From Dyadobacter endophyticus (GTDB lineage Bacteria > Bacteroidota > Bacteroidia > Cytophagales > Spirosomataceae), in NCBI RefSeq assembly GCF_014641595.1, contig NZ_BMIA01000002.1, positions 62,001 to 126,000 of the forward strand: 64,000 bases of DNA, read 5' to 3'. Each line of letters starts with the position of its first letter. Position 1 is the stretch's first letter. The notes beneath the pieces were generated by a model. It saw nothing but the letters and a program-made list of their open reading frames with translations, was not told the origin of the DNA and ran no database searches. The translations under genes were made by a program, and so were the position numbers. Positions 21,935 through 31,575 of this stretch are shown in pieces.

Positions 21935-23287
21935 ATGACCTTCGAATTAACCCAGCTATACGTAGACCACATCCAGGAACTGATTGAGAAAGAGGACTCT
22001 GCGGCCATTCGGTCGGAAATGGAGAACCTGTTTCCTGCCGATATTACCAGCTTGCTATACGAGCTGGAAACAGAAAGCGCAAAATTCCTGATTGGTCAGT
22101 TGAATATTGAAACCGGCGCGGCTATTCTAGCCGATATGGACCGGGACGAACGCCGGGACTTTTTAAAAGCCTTCACTTCGGAGGAAATATCCAAGTTCGT
22201 CAACCTGTTTGACTCGGATGACGCCGTGGATTTGCTAAACGAGCAGCCCATACGCGTGCGCGAAGAAGTGATCGCATTGCTGGAAGACCGCGAACATGCA
22301 CGCTTCATTCTGGACCTGCTACATTACGACGAAGATGTGGCCGGCGGTCTGATGCAGAAGGAGCTTGTAAAAGCCAATGTCAACTGGACGGTGAATCAAT
22401 GCATTGAAGAGCTGCGCACGCAGGCCGAGGATGTCGAGAAGGTGTATGCGGTGTATGTGGTCGACGACTTTGGCAAACTGCTTGGCATCCTCTCTTTGAA
22501 AAAGATCGTTCTGGCGCACAAAAACACCAAAATTGAAAGCTTGTATGATAAGGACGTCATTTTCGTGGAGACTTACCGCCCCGCAGAGGACGTAGCCGAG
22601 CTCATGCGGCGCTATGACCTTGACGCGCTGCCGGTTGTAAACGTCCAGGGAAAGCTGCTCGGCCGCATTACAATCGATGATATCGTGGACGTCATTACCG
22701 ACCAGGCCAGCTCCGATACGCTGGCTATGGCGGGTATTACCGGTGATGTAGAGGAAGATGACAGTATCTGGCAACAAACAAAGGCGCGTTTGCCCTGGCT
22801 GCTGGTGGGTATGATGGGAGGAATTCTGGCGGCAAAATTCATCAGTTTTTTTGAAGGGGACTTAAAAATCATCCCCGCTATGGCCGCCTTCATTCCTATT
22901 ATCGGTTCAACAGGGGGAAATGTAGGGATTCAAACCTCCTCGCTTATTCTGCAAAGCCTGGCCGACAAGACTGGTATCGATACTACATTAGGTCAGAGAT
23001 TGATCAGGATGTTCGCCGTGGCATTTATCAATGGGATCATTATCAGTGCTATTGTATTTGGGTTCAATATGCTGATTGGAAATGAGGTGCAACTGGCGCT
23101 TGTCGTTTCGATCGCGCTAATGTCAGTGGTCTTCCTGGCCTCGTTTATGGGAACCTTAACCCCGATTGTGCTAGAAAAGATCGGCATTAATCCCGCCGTA
23201 GCGTCCGGGCCGTTCATTACCACAGCCAATGACCTGATCGGCTACGGCGTTTACTTCGGCCTGGCGCATTTACTGTTGCGCTTATAA
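21935..23287 (+). CDS. mgtE: Magnesium transporter MgtE
   Basis: 450 residues, full length. N-terminal superhelical MgtE_N domain (about 1-130, with repeated FPADITSLLYEL-like helices), two CBS domains (about 130-255; VEKVYAVYVVDDFGKLLGIL and DALPVVNVQGKLLGRI). A five-helix pore domain (about 275-450) contains PIIGSTGGNVGIQTSSLI and TANDLIGYGVYFGLAHLLL. The cytosolic domains sense Mg2+ and gate the inner-membrane channel. It follows rsmA and is convergent with the serine dehydratase gene, 10 bases apart. Confidence 0.95.
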   Translation: MTFELTQLYVDHIQELIEKEDSAAIRSEMENLFPADITSLLYELETESAKFLIGQLNIETGAAILADMDRDERRDFLKAFTSEEISKFVNLFDSDDAVDLLNEQPIRVREEVIALLEDREHARFILDLLHYDEDVAGGLMQKELVKANVNWTVNQCIEELRTQAEDVEKVYAVYVVDDFGKLLGILSLKKIVLAHKNTKIESLYDKDVIFVETYRPAEDVAELMRRYDLDALPVVNVQGKLLGRITIDDIVDVITDQASSDTLAMAGITGDVEEDDSIWQQTKARLPWLLVGMMGGILAAKFISFFEGDLKIIPAMAAFIPIIGSTGGNVGIQTSSLILQSLADKTGIDTTLGQRLIRMFAVAFINGIIISAIVFGFNMLIGNEVQLALVVSIALMSVVFLASFMGTLTPIVLEKIGINPAVASGPFITTANDLIGYGVYFGLAHLLLRL

Positions 23288-23297
23288 TCACATCGAA

Positions 23298-24725
23298 TCA
23301 GCATTCGCTCAGACTGATCGGAATGTTCACTGCAAGGCCGCCCTCGGAAGTTTCCTTATAACGGTTATTCATATCCAATGCGGTTTCCCACATGGTTTTA
23401 ACCACATTGTCCAGCGAAACCTTGGCATTCTCGGGATTGCTCTGCAATGCAAGCTGGGAAGCAGTAATAGCCTTGATCGCCCCCATCGTGTTGCGCTCAA
23501 TGCAGGGGATCTGAACCAAACCGGCCACCGGGTCGCAGGTGAGCCCGAGATGATGCTCCATAGCGATTTCTGCGGCCATTAAGCACTGCTCCACACTTCC
23601 GCCCGAGACCTGGGCGAGACCTGCCGCCGCCATCGCAGACGACACGCCGATCTCTGCCTGGCAGCCACCCATTGCCGCTGAAATCGTCGCACCTTTCTTG
23701 AAAATGCTGCCGATCTCACCCGCTGTCAGCAGAAAGCGGAAAATGTCCTCTTGCGTACCGCCGCAGAATGTCATATGAAATTGCAGCACCGCCGGGATCA
23801 CACCCGCAGCACCATTGGTAGGAGCTGTTACCACGCGGCTATAAGAAGCGTTCTGCTCGTTGACAGCCAGCGCGAAGCAACTTACCCAGTCGAGCGTATA
23901 GTTAAACCCGGAGCCGCTGTTACGAATCAGCTCGATCCATTCGTCGCAGCCGGCGCAGGCACGTCCTTTCAGCAGTTTCTGGTTCAGTTCCGCTGCCCTC
24001 CGCTGCACATTGAGCCCGCCCGGCAATATCCCCTTATGTTGGCAACCCAGGAAAATACTATCCTGCATTACCCGCCAGATATTTAGTAGATCTTTCCGGA
24101 TAGCCGTATCATCCTTCCAAATACGCTCATTGTCCAGCACCAGCTCCCAGATCGCCTTGCCCGTAGCACGGTGCCATTCAAGCAAATCCGAAGCCTGGTC
24201 GACCGGATAGGGAATTTCAGCCGATGCTGCGCTGCCCGAAGCCTCCCGGCCCTCCTGGATCACAAAGCCACCGCCTATCGAGTAATAAGTTTCTTCGAGC
24301 ACCTGCCCGTCAGAGCAAACCGCCGCAAAAGCTACGCCATTCGGGTGAAACGGAAGTGACTCCGTTTTGTGAAACACCACATCTGTTTTGGGATTAAAAT
24401 GAATCTGCGTTTCTCCGTGCAAACGGATCGTCTCACTCGCCGCTATATCGGCGAGAATACGGTCGATCGAGCTAGTCTCGATCGTCACCGGATCATAGCC
24501 GCTCAGTCCGAGGAGCACTGCAATATCGGTACCATGTCCTTTGCCCGTTTTGGCCAGTGAACCATAAAGATGCGCGGTGATCTTCTGTACGCATCCCAGC
24601 AAGCCCTTCTCTTTTACTGTACCCAAAAACTGCTGCGCCGCGCGCCACGGCCCCAGGGTATGAGAACTCGACGGGCCAATGCCTATCTTAAAAATGTCAA
24701 AAACTGAAATGCGTTCTTCTGTCAT
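23298..24725 (-). CDS. sdaA: L-serine ammonia-lyase (single-chain, Fe-S type)
   Basis: 475 residues; the beta (about 1-160) and alpha (about 185-475) domains are fused in one chain. The enzyme deaminates L-serine to pyruvate and ammonia with a [4Fe-4S] cluster. Motifs: N-terminal [60 protein letters not shown] segment near 344-363, and [18 protein letters not shown] with conserved cysteines. It ends in the expected [14 protein letters not shown], the C-terminal Cys region known to guard the cluster. Monocistronic, with a 406-base gap on its 5' side. Confidence 0.93.
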   Translation of the reverse strand: MTEERISVFDIFKIGIGPSSSHTLGPWRAAQQFLGTVKEKGLLGCVQKITAHLYGSLAKTGKGHGTDIAVLLGLSGYDPVTIETSSIDRILADIAASETIRLHGETQIHFNPKTDVVFHKTESLPFHPNGVAFAAVCSDGQVLEETYYSIGGGFVIQEGREASGSAASAEIPYPVDQASDLLEWHRATGKAIWELVLDNERIWKDDTAIRKDLLNIWRVMQDSIFLGCQHKGILPGGLNVQRRAAELNQKLLKGRACAGCDEWIELIRNSGSGFNYTLDWVSCFALAVNEQNASYSRVVTAPTNGAAGVIPAVLQFHMTFCGGTQEDIFRFLLTAGEIGSIFKKGATISAAMGGCQAEIGVSSAMAAAGLAQVSGGSVEQCLMAAEIAMEHHLGLTCDPVAGLVQIPCIERNTMGAIKAITASQLALQSNPENAKVSLDNVVKTMWETALDMNNRYKETSEGGLAVNIPISLSEC

Positions 24726-24975
24726 ACAATGTGGTGCCCCAAAAGAGTTACTTCTTAACCTGTCGATCGCGAAGCTCGGGTGGTAGTGGCGTATTTTTCT
24801 GTCATTTTCATAGCATCATAACAATTTTGATACAAGAAATGCTGCGTAATTTACATTTTTTTCAAAAGGACACCAGCCTCCACCCCAATATCCCCATGCA
24901 TTATATTCTCTACTGATCATTTCGTAGTTGTTACTAATAATAAGTCTATACAATCTTGTCCCGGACGCTGTGCTG

Positions 24976-24998
24976 CCGGTAATCATTTGATTACCCGG
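24976..24998. promoter_or_regulatory. Inverted repeat, possible operator
   Basis: GGTAATCA (24978-24985) and TGATTACC (24988-24995) form a perfect 8-bp dyad with a 2-base centre, extended by CC/GG with one bulge. It lacks a T-tract, so it is not a terminator. It may be a dimeric repressor site for sdaA or dtd, but no regulator is known. Confidence 0.3.
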
Positions 24999-25092
24999 TA
25001 AGCAGGTTTACCCACCAAAAATGCGAACGGTCATATCCATCGAACCAACGGCTTTTTAAAGCTTACACAGGTCATTTTTAGAAGAGAACCCG

Positions 25093-25100
25093 TACTTTTG
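25093..25100 (+). promoter_or_regulatory. -7 promoter box for dtd
   Basis: TACTTTTG matches TAnnTTTG exactly, 31 bases before the dtd ATG. Confidence 0.5.
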
Positions 25101-25131
25101 CCCTCATTCAGAAGTATCGACATATTGAAAT

Positions 25132-25584
25132 ATGATTGCAGTAATCCAGCGCGTGAGCAGCGCTTCGGTGACCATCGACGGTAAAGTAAAAGGAGAAATT
25201 AAAACCGGTTTTATGGTCCTTCTGGGAATCACTCATGCTGATTTGCGGGAAGATATAGAGTGGCTGGGAAAGAAGATCGTCGGGCTCCGGGTATTCAATG
25301 ACGAGGAAGGCAAGATGAACCTGGATTTGAAGACCGTGAATGGGGATATTCTGCTGATCAGCCAGTTTACATTACATGCGAGCACCAAAAAGGGCAACCG
25401 CCCGTCCTTTATCGAGGCGGCCAAACCAAATATCGCCATTCCTATCTACGAGAAGATGATCGAGTTCCTCTCCCAGGAAGTCGGCAAACCTATTCAAACC
25501 GGCGAATTTGGCGCAGATATGAAAGTGTCGCTGCTCAATGACGGACCGGTAACCATCGTAATAGATTCGAAAAACAGAATATAA
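25132..25584 (+). CDS. dtd: D-aminoacyl-tRNA deacylase
   Basis: 150 residues, full length. Dtd hydrolyses D-amino acids (and glycine on tRNA-Ala) from mischarged tRNAs. Motifs: N-terminal MIAVIQRVSSASVTIDG, LLISQFTLHASTKKGNRPSF (with the SQFTL motif), and the cross-subunit NDGPVTIVIDS variant of the Gly-cis-Pro element near the C-terminus. The MazG-like gene follows after 46 bases, probably as a two-gene transcript. Confidence 0.95.
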   Translation: MIAVIQRVSSASVTIDGKVKGEIKTGFMVLLGITHADLREDIEWLGKKIVGLRVFNDEEGKMNLDLKTVNGDILLISQFTLHASTKKGNRPSFIEAAKPNIAIPIYEKMIEFLSQEVGKPIQTGEFGADMKVSLLNDGPVTIVIDSKNRI

Positions 25585-25630
25585 AACTGAGATTCAAAAA
25601 AGTTACTATTCACTCATTCAAAATAAGAAT

Positions 25631-25957
25631 ATGACCATTCACGAAGCACAAGACCAGGTCGATCAATGGATCAAAACCTACGGCGTCAGATACTTTTCAG
25701 AACTGACCAACATGACGATCCTTACCGAGGAAGTGGGCGAACTTGCGCGCATTATGGCGCGTACCTACGGCGACCAGTCATTCAAAAAATCGGATATGGG
25801 TAAAGATCTTGGCGATGAAATGGCTGATGTGCTCTGGGTACTGATCTGCCTGGCCAACCAGACGGGCATTAACCTTACCGAAGCATTTGAAAAGAACCTG
25901 GCCAAGAAAACGGAACGCGACAAGGACCGCCACAAGCAGAATGAGAAACTGCAATAG
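25631..25957 (+). CDS. MazG-like nucleotide pyrophosphohydrolase
   Basis: 108 residues, an all-alpha NTP pyrophosphohydrolase. The Mg2+ ligands show as EEVGELARIMAR (E-E-x-x-E) at about residues 33-44 and DLGDEMADVLWVL (E-x-x-D) at about 60-72. It is a single MazG domain, as in house-cleaning enzymes that hydrolyse non-canonical (d)NTPs; substrate unknown. It lies downstream of dtd, another quality-control gene, and ends at a long perfect bidirectional terminator. Confidence 0.88.
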   Translation: MTIHEAQDQVDQWIKTYGVRYFSELTNMTILTEEVGELARIMARTYGDQSFKKSDMGKDLGDEMADVLWVLICLANQTGINLTEAFEKNLAKKTERDKDRHKQNEKLQ

Positions 25958-25960
25958 CTT

Positions 25961-26000
25961 ATAACAAAACAGGCCCGGATCTCCGGGCCTGTTTTGTTAT
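25961..26000. terminator. Bidirectional terminator with 19-bp perfect arms
   Basis: Left arm 25961-25979 and right arm 25982-26000 are exact inverted copies with a TC centre. The GC core AGGCCCGGA is flanked by A-rich and T-rich arms, so it should stop transcription from both convergent sides. Confidence 0.9.
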
Positions 26001-26022
26001 CTATTCTTAGAAAACGATAATA

Positions 26023-27624
26023 CTACATATCCAGCAACAGACGCATCGGGTCTTCGAGCAGCTGCTTCACGCGTACCAGGAAGCTTACCGAATCCTTGCC
26101 GTCTATCGTGCGGTGATCGTATGACAACGCTACATACATAATCGGGCGAACCACGATCTGACCATCTACTACAACCGGGCGCTCTACGATATTGTGCATA
26201 CCCAGGATAGCCGATTGCGGCGCATTGATGATCGGGGTAGAAAGCATCGACCCGAATGTACCACCGTTAGTGATCGTGAATGTTCCGCCGGACATCTCAT
26301 CAAGTCCCAGCTTACCATCCCGTGCGCGAACCGCCAAACGAACGATTTCCTTCTCGATTGCGGCAAACGATAATGTTTCGGCATTGCGGATAACGGGTAC
26401 TACCAGCCCGCGCGGTGTTGAAACTGCCACCGAAATATCAGCAAAATCGTTGTAAACCAGCTCCTCGCCATCGATATAGGCATTTACAACCGGGAAGTCT
26501 TTCAACGCGACCGTTACTGCCTTCACGAAGAATGACATAAAGCCAAGCCCTACTTCGTGTTTTTCTTTGAATTTATCCTTGAATTTAGACCGCAGATCCA
26601 TTACCGGTTTCATATCCACCTCATTGAAGGTGGTAAGCATGGCCGTTTCATTTTTCACCGCAACCAAACGGCGTGCGATGGTTTTACGCAGCGAGGACAT
26701 TTTCTCGCGGCGCGACGCACGCGCGCCAGCCGGTGCTGCGGCAGTCGATACTGCGGCAGCAGGAGCCGGAGCAGCAGGTTTAGCCGCAGCAGGAGCTGCC
26801 GCTGGTGCTGCCTTTTCCGCTTTCAAAGCATCGTCCTTCATGATTTTGCCTCCTGAACCGGAACCGTTCACATCTTTCGGATCGATTCCTTTTTCAGCCA
26901 GGATTTTGGCAGCAACTGGCGATGCGTGTTTTTCGCTGTAAGCTTTGTCGGCGGAAGCCGCTGCCGCCGTCTGGCTGCTCGCCTGCGGAGCTGCCGCCGG
27001 AGCGCCCGCCGTCACCGCGATCGTACAGATAACTGCGCCAATCGAGAGCGTGTCGCCTTCTTTTCCTACAATTGTGAGTATACCCGCAGCTTCTGCCGGC
27101 AGTTCGAATGTTGCTTTATCGGATTCCAGCTCACAGAGAATTTCGTCCACCGCTACATAGTCACCATCTTTTTTGCTCCAAGAAGCAATGGTAACCTCAC
27201 TGATAGACTCGCCCACAGCCGGAACTTTCATTTCGTAGACCTGGCCGGTCGATACGGGAGCTGCTGCTGCAGTGGATGCTGCCGCAGTGGACGCTGCCGC
27301 AGTGGACGCTGCCGGGGCTTCGGCCTTAGCGGGTTCTGCCGGGGCTGCTTCCGCTTTGGGAGCAGTTTCTTTCGGAGCAGCGCCATTAGCGGCATCGATG
27401 GTGGCGATCAGCTCACCGATATTCAACGTATCGCCTTCCTGCGCTTTAATATGCAATATACCTTCTGCTTCCGCAGTAAGTTCAAATGTCGCCTTGTCCG
27501 AATCCAGCCCGCAGATCACCTCGTCCATCTTCACAAAATCACCATCATTTTTGAACCAGTTTCCTATCGTAACCTCGGTAATCGACTCGCCAACGGGCGG
27601 TACTTTTATTTCAATTTCAGCCAT
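26023..27624 (-). CDS. sucB: 2-oxoglutarate dehydrogenase E2 (dihydrolipoyl succinyltransferase) with two lipoyl domains
   Basis: 533 residues. Two N-terminal lipoyl domains (about 3-77 and 130-205) each carry the lipoylated Lys in an SDKATFEL motif. Ala/Pro-rich linkers follow, then an E1/E3-binding domain (about 230-265: [19 protein letters not shown]) and the acyltransferase core (about 300-533) with catalytic His504 and Asp508 in YDHRTIDG. Many E2s of this class have one lipoyl domain; two is a less usual but known form. sucA lies 47 bases upstream, so the pair is probably an operon; E3 is not in the window. The first linker contains a 3 x 15-bp tandem repeat. Confidence 0.93.
   Translation of the reverse strand: MAEIEIKVPPVGESITEVTIGNWFKNDGDFVKMDEVICGLDSDKATFELTAEAEGILHIKAQEGDTLNIGELIATIDAANGAAPKETAPKAEAAPAEPAKAEAPAASTAAASTAAASTAAAAPVSTGQVYEMKVPAVGESISEVTIASWSKKDGDYVAVDEILCELESDKATFELPAEAAGILTIVGKEGDTLSIGAVICTIAVTAGAPAAAPQASSQTAAAASADKAYSEKHASPVAAKILAEKGIDPKDVNGSGSGGKIMKDDALKAEKAAPAAAPAAAKPAAPAPAAAVSTAAAPAGARASRREKMSSLRKTIARRLVAVKNETAMLTTFNEVDMKPVMDLRSKFKDKFKEKHEVGLGFMSFFVKAVTVALKDFPVVNAYIDGEELVYNDFADISVAVSTPRGLVVPVIRNAETLSFAAIEKEIVRLAVRARDGKLGLDEMSGGTFTITNGGTFGSMLSTPIINAPQSAILGMHNIVERPVVVDGQIVVRPIMYVALSYDHRTIDGKDSVSFLVRVKQLLEDPMRLLLDM
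27269..27313. repeat. 3 x 15-bp tandem repeat in sucB linker
   Basis: Units at 27269-27283, 27284-27298 and 27299-27313 (GCAGTGGAYGCTGCC, one C/T difference). They encode the repeating Ala-Ser-Thr-Ala-Ala of the E2 interdomain linker; copy change would keep frame. Confidence 0.9.
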
Positions 27625-27671
27625 TTTATGTGCAATCTTGTTATTGAATTAAGTCAAAAATTATAGGAATA

Positions 27672-30437
27672 TCATTCAAAAGCCCTGTTGATGATTTCCG
27701 CTTGCTCCTTTGTATGGATTTTTGAGAAACCTGTCGATGGCGAAGCACTCGGCTCGCGGGCGATTACCTGCAATGGTTTCACGCCTTTGTACATGCGCAG
27801 CAGGAATGTCCAGCCGCCCATATTGAATGGTTCTTCCTGTACCCAGTAAACACTTGCATTTTCGTACCGGCTCAGGTGCGCGTCGATCTGCGTTTGCGGG
27901 AACGGATGCATTTGTTCCAAACGAATGATCGCCACATCGTCGCGCTTGTCGGCTTGCTGCCTTTCGTATAGTTCATAATACAGCTTGCCGGTGCAAAGCA
28001 ATACTTTCTTCACTTTCTTCGGATCTGCATAAGTATCGCCGATCGTTTCCTGGAATGAGCCGCTTACAAGGCTCTCGATCGGGGAAACGCAAAGCGGGTG
28101 ACGGAGCATCGATTTCGGCGACATCACAACCAACGGTTTCCGGAATGGAAACTTCAACTGCCTGCGAAGCAAGTGGAAGAAGTTGGCTGGTGTGGTTACG
28201 TTCGCTACGATCAGGTTGTAGTTAGCCGAAAGTTGCAGGTAACGCTCCGGACGCGCATTGGAGTGCTCGGGTCCCTGGCCCTCGTAGCCGTGCGGCAACA
28301 ACATCACCAGACCTGTCCAGCGGTCCCATTTGGTTTCGCTCGATGTTACAAACTGGTCGATAATCACCTGTGTGCCGTTGGCAAAGTCTCCAAACTGCGC
28401 TTCCCAGATCACCAGTGCATTCGGGTTTGCCATCGAATAACCGAATTCAAAACCCAATACCCCATATTCGGAAAGCAGCGAGTTGTAGATCATGAATTGG
28501 CCCTGGCCCTCCTGGATATGCTGCAAGCTATTGTAGGCTTCATTGGTTTCCACATCGCGCAACACTGCATGACGGTGGGAGAATGTACCGCGCTGTACGT
28601 CCTGGCCGCTCAAACGGACGATATTGCCTTCCGTAAGGATCGAACCGTATGCAAGTAGCTCGGCAGTAGCCCAGTTTACCTCCTTTTTATCGAAGATCAT
28701 TTGCTCACGGTCTTTGAGCAACTTGTCGATCTGTTTTAATCTGTTGAAGCTCTCAGGGGTGCTGATCAGCGCTTTTCCTATCTTTTCGAGCACATCCTGA
28801 GGCACGCCGGTCTCTGGCGATTTCTCAAAATCTTCGGGTTTGGATTTACGCAAGCTGTGCCATTCCTGTTCCAGTTTCGGCATGGTGTATGGCAGCGCTT
28901 TCTGCTTGACCATATCAAGGCGCTCCTGCAATAGTTGCTTGAACTCCTTGTCCATATTAGCCGCCAGCCGTGCATCCACATCTCCGCGTTCGGCCAGTGT
29001 TTTCTGGTAGATCTCGCGCGGATTCTGATGGTTCTCGATGGATTTGTAGAGAACCGGCTGCGTAAATTTCGGTTCGTCCGCCTCGTTGTGTCCGTGACGG
29101 CGGTAGCAAACCATATCAATGAATATGTCTTTGTTGAATTTCTGACGGTACTCTACCGCAAGGCGCATACAGTAAACAACCGCCTCCGGATCATCTCCAT
29201 TGACGTGTAATACCGGCGCATCGACGATTTTAGCGATATCCGTACAGTATATCGACGAGCGGGCGTCGACAAAGTCGGTCGTAAAACCAACCTGGTTGTT
29301 GATCACAAAATGGATGGTACCACCGGTGTAGTAGCCATTCAGTGCCGACATCTGGGTTACTTCATAAACGATACCCTGGCCTGCCACTGCGGCATCGCCA
29401 TGGATCAATACCGGCAGCACGCGGTCGTAATCGCTATCGTACATCCCATCGGCGCGGGCGCGGATGTAACCTTCCACTACCGGGTTGACCGCTTCAAGGT
29501 GCGATGGGTTCGGCGCCAGTTTCAGGTGTACGTTGTTACCATCTTTGGTGGTGATCTGGCTGGCAAAACCCATGTGGTATTTCACATCGCCGTCTCCCCA
29601 GACCTGATCGGGCAGGTTACCTTCAAATTCGTTGAAGATCTGTCCGTAGGTTTTCTGCATGATGTTGGCAAGCACGTTCAGGCGGCCGCGGTGGGCCATA
29701 CCGATCATCACTTCGACCACACCCATTTCGGCAGCTTTGTTGATCATCGCGTCCAGCGCGGGGATCGTCGTTTCACCGCCTTCCAGCGAGAAACGCTTCT
29801 GTCCGAGGTATTTGGTATGCAAAAAGTTTTCGAAAACAACCGCTTCGTTCAACTTCGAGAGAATGTGCTTTTTCTCATCGATCGAGAACGTCATTGTCAA
29901 TGCTTCCTTTTCGATCTTCTTGCGCAACCAGCTTTTTTGCTCGCGGTCGCGGATGTACAGATATTCGAAACCGATATTTCTTGCATAGATCGTCTTCAAT
30001 GAATCGACAATCTCACGCAGCGTGGCCGGACGATCAAAGACCTCAACACCGGCTTCAAAAACGGTATCGAGGTCTTCGGGTCCCAGATTAAAATCAGCGA
30101 TGTCCAATTGAGGGCGGCGGTCTTTCCTTTTCTGGATCGGGTTCGTAGTCGCCAGAAGGTGTCCCCGGGACCTATATCCACGGATCAAATGCACCACTTC
30201 CATTTCCTTGCGGATGCGTGCAGGGTCCGATTTTCCAACTACCGCGGCCTCCTTGCCGTTGGCAGAACCATTGGCGTGTCCGTTGCCGGCGACAGGAAAT
30301 TTTTGATAGAAATCATAACCTTCAAAAAACTTTTGCCAGCCTTCGTCCACGGAAGCGGCATCTTGCTTATAGGAATTGTACAATTCTTCAATATAAGCGG
30401 CGTCGGAATTTGCTATATAAGTGTATTTATCCATCAC
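27672..30437 (-). CDS. sucA: 2-oxoglutarate dehydrogenase E1 component
   Basis: 921 residues, usual length. The thiamine-diphosphate enzyme decarboxylates 2-oxoglutarate in the TCA cycle and reductively succinylates the E2 lipoyl arm. Motifs: the N-terminal YIANSDAAYIEELYNSYKQD segment that docks E2, MAHRGRLNVL, GDAAVAGQGIVYE, HFVINNQVGFTTD, and the C-terminal LEQMHPFPQTQI with WVQEEPFNMGGW. The ATG at 30437 is followed by a second ATG at 30434. A -7 box lies 26 bases upstream. Followed by sucB. Confidence 0.95.
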   Translation of the reverse strand: MMDKYTYIANSDAAYIEELYNSYKQDAASVDEGWQKFFEGYDFYQKFPVAGNGHANGSANGKEAAVVGKSDPARIRKEMEVVHLIRGYRSRGHLLATTNPIQKRKDRRPQLDIADFNLGPEDLDTVFEAGVEVFDRPATLREIVDSLKTIYARNIGFEYLYIRDREQKSWLRKKIEKEALTMTFSIDEKKHILSKLNEAVVFENFLHTKYLGQKRFSLEGGETTIPALDAMINKAAEMGVVEVMIGMAHRGRLNVLANIMQKTYGQIFNEFEGNLPDQVWGDGDVKYHMGFASQITTKDGNNVHLKLAPNPSHLEAVNPVVEGYIRARADGMYDSDYDRVLPVLIHGDAAVAGQGIVYEVTQMSALNGYYTGGTIHFVINNQVGFTTDFVDARSSIYCTDIAKIVDAPVLHVNGDDPEAVVYCMRLAVEYRQKFNKDIFIDMVCYRRHGHNEADEPKFTQPVLYKSIENHQNPREIYQKTLAERGDVDARLAANMDKEFKQLLQERLDMVKQKALPYTMPKLEQEWHSLRKSKPEDFEKSPETGVPQDVLEKIGKALISTPESFNRLKQIDKLLKDREQMIFDKKEVNWATAELLAYGSILTEGNIVRLSGQDVQRGTFSHRHAVLRDVETNEAYNSLQHIQEGQGQFMIYNSLLSEYGVLGFEFGYSMANPNALVIWEAQFGDFANGTQVIIDQFVTSSETKWDRWTGLVMLLPHGYEGQGPEHSNARPERYLQLSANYNLIVANVTTPANFFHLLRRQLKFPFRKPLVVMSPKSMLRHPLCVSPIESLVSGSFQETIGDTYADPKKVKKVLLCTGKLYYELYERQQADKRDDVAIIRLEQMHPFPQTQIDAHLSRYENASVYWVQEEPFNMGGWTFLLRMYKGVKPLQVIAREPSASPSTGFSKIHTKEQAEIINRAFE

Positions 30438-30462
30438 AAAAGTGAGTATTTCATTTACGGCA

Positions 30463-30470
30463 CAAAGGTA
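30463..30470 (-). promoter_or_regulatory. -7 promoter box for sucAB
   Basis: The minus strand reads TACCTTTG, matching TAnnTTTG, 26 bases from the sucA start. Confidence 0.5.
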
Positions 30471-30546
30471 CGAGAGTTATGTAAAGATTACGAATAAAAA
30501 TATCCTTTTAACTTAACTGAAAGACGATTTGGAATGGCTCTCGACA

Positions 30547-31476
30547 TCAATATTTCTGGAAACCTTTGGGATTGGGAATAAATTTCAGCATGAGCTCATG
30601 GATCCCTTTCGGCCCCGAGTAGGACGCATAGATCTGTTCCGCCTGCCGCGTGCTGTAAAAGTAGCCCAACCGCACATTTCTTCCCAGCTGAACCTCAGCG
30701 GTTAACTGCAAATAATCCACTTTTGCCGACATAGCGTTATATCCTCCGCCCACGCGATAAGACGCGCCTAACCCTACCTTCTCCCTGAACCAAAACCGCG
30801 AACCGACATCAAATCTGAGTTTATGCTCCTTTTCCTGGATAAATAAAACATGCGGCAGCATCATGACGTCTTCGCTCAAATCGTAGCTTCCGCCGGCCGT
30901 GATGTAAAGAGGCCGGCGGTAAAGTGTCCCTATGATCTGATCGCCGAATTTCTGTGAGAGCACTTCCGGTTTGGAAATACCAAAATACAGCCGATCCGAA
31001 CGCAGCCAGGCACCCAGCCCGAAACTGCCCAGCGCGCGGTTGTTGCTGATAAAGGTACCATCCGAAACCGGCAGCACATTGATCCCGCCCTGCGCGCCAA
31101 GGCCCAGTTTCCAGGTCTCGGACAAGCCCAGGTGAAATGCGAACGAGCCGACGAAACCGGTAGTTGTGAAATAGCTGGTTTGGTCATTCAAAGCCTGAAA
31201 GCCTATCCCGAACTTGCCGTTTGCGATTGTACCGTCGGCAGCGAAGGTTTGGCTGGTAGGCGAATTGGGGATATTGAACCATTTCCTTCGAAAAATGGCG
31301 GTCATATTAAAGTCTTCTCGCGCGCCCGTGAAGCCCGGGTTGATCGACATCGGGTTCTGAACATATTGTTCATACAACACTTCCCGCTGCGCCGTAGCCG
31401 CGCCAAGGCTTCCCGTTAGTAATGTTATCGCAAGAAAAACCTTTCTCGAATAGTGATGTGTGTTCTTCCAGAACAT
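30547..31476 (-). CDS. PorP/SprF family type IX secretion-associated membrane protein
   Basis: 309 residues with a signal peptide cleaved near GAATAQ. The family N-terminus is clear: EVLYEQYVQNPMSINPGFTG, FRRKWFNIPNSPTSQTFAAD. An outer-membrane beta-barrel follows, with a closing segment KFIPNPKGFQKY. PorP/SprF proteins work with the type IX secretion machinery and gliding adhesins in Bacteroidota. SprF usually sits beside a giant adhesin gene, but here the neighbour 99 bases upstream is the TolB-propeller/barrel gene. A precise partner is therefore unknown. Confidence 0.88.
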   Translation of the reverse strand: MFWKNTHHYSRKVFLAITLLTGSLGAATAQREVLYEQYVQNPMSINPGFTGAREDFNMTAIFRRKWFNIPNSPTSQTFAADGTIANGKFGIGFQALNDQTSYFTTTGFVGSFAFHLGLSETWKLGLGAQGGINVLPVSDGTFISNNRALGSFGLGAWLRSDRLYFGISKPEVLSQKFGDQIIGTLYRRPLYITAGGSYDLSEDVMMLPHVLFIQEKEHKLRFDVGSRFWFREKVGLGASYRVGGGYNAMSAKVDYLQLTAEVQLGRNVRLGYFYSTRQAEQIYASYSGPKGIHELMLKFIPNPKGFQKY

Positions 31477-31575
31477 AGCACTGAATTTGGGTTATTGTAA
31501 ACAAAAATGGCAGGAGAGTCCGTCTCTTGCCATCTTTATAACGCTCTGATATCGCTTTTTTACTGCCCGGTCCGA

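Larger units (their letters stand above)
24726..25131. other. 406-base intergenic region between sdaA and dtd
   Basis: Divergent 5' regions of sdaA and dtd. I see no credible gene (a 61-codon open frame at 24731-24916 lacks coding character). It contains an inverted repeat at 24976-24998 and a -7 box for dtd at 25093-25100. Confidence 0.7.

Noticed and set aside
24726..25131. Riboswitch or tRNA in the sdaA-dtd gap
   Set aside because: No cloverleaf or known riboswitch core could be recognised by eye; only a short dyad and a promoter box are seen.
26926..27666. 246-codon plus-strand frame opposite sucB
   Set aside because: Arg/Ser/Cys-rich translation typical of antisense to Ala-rich linkers; sucB is certain.
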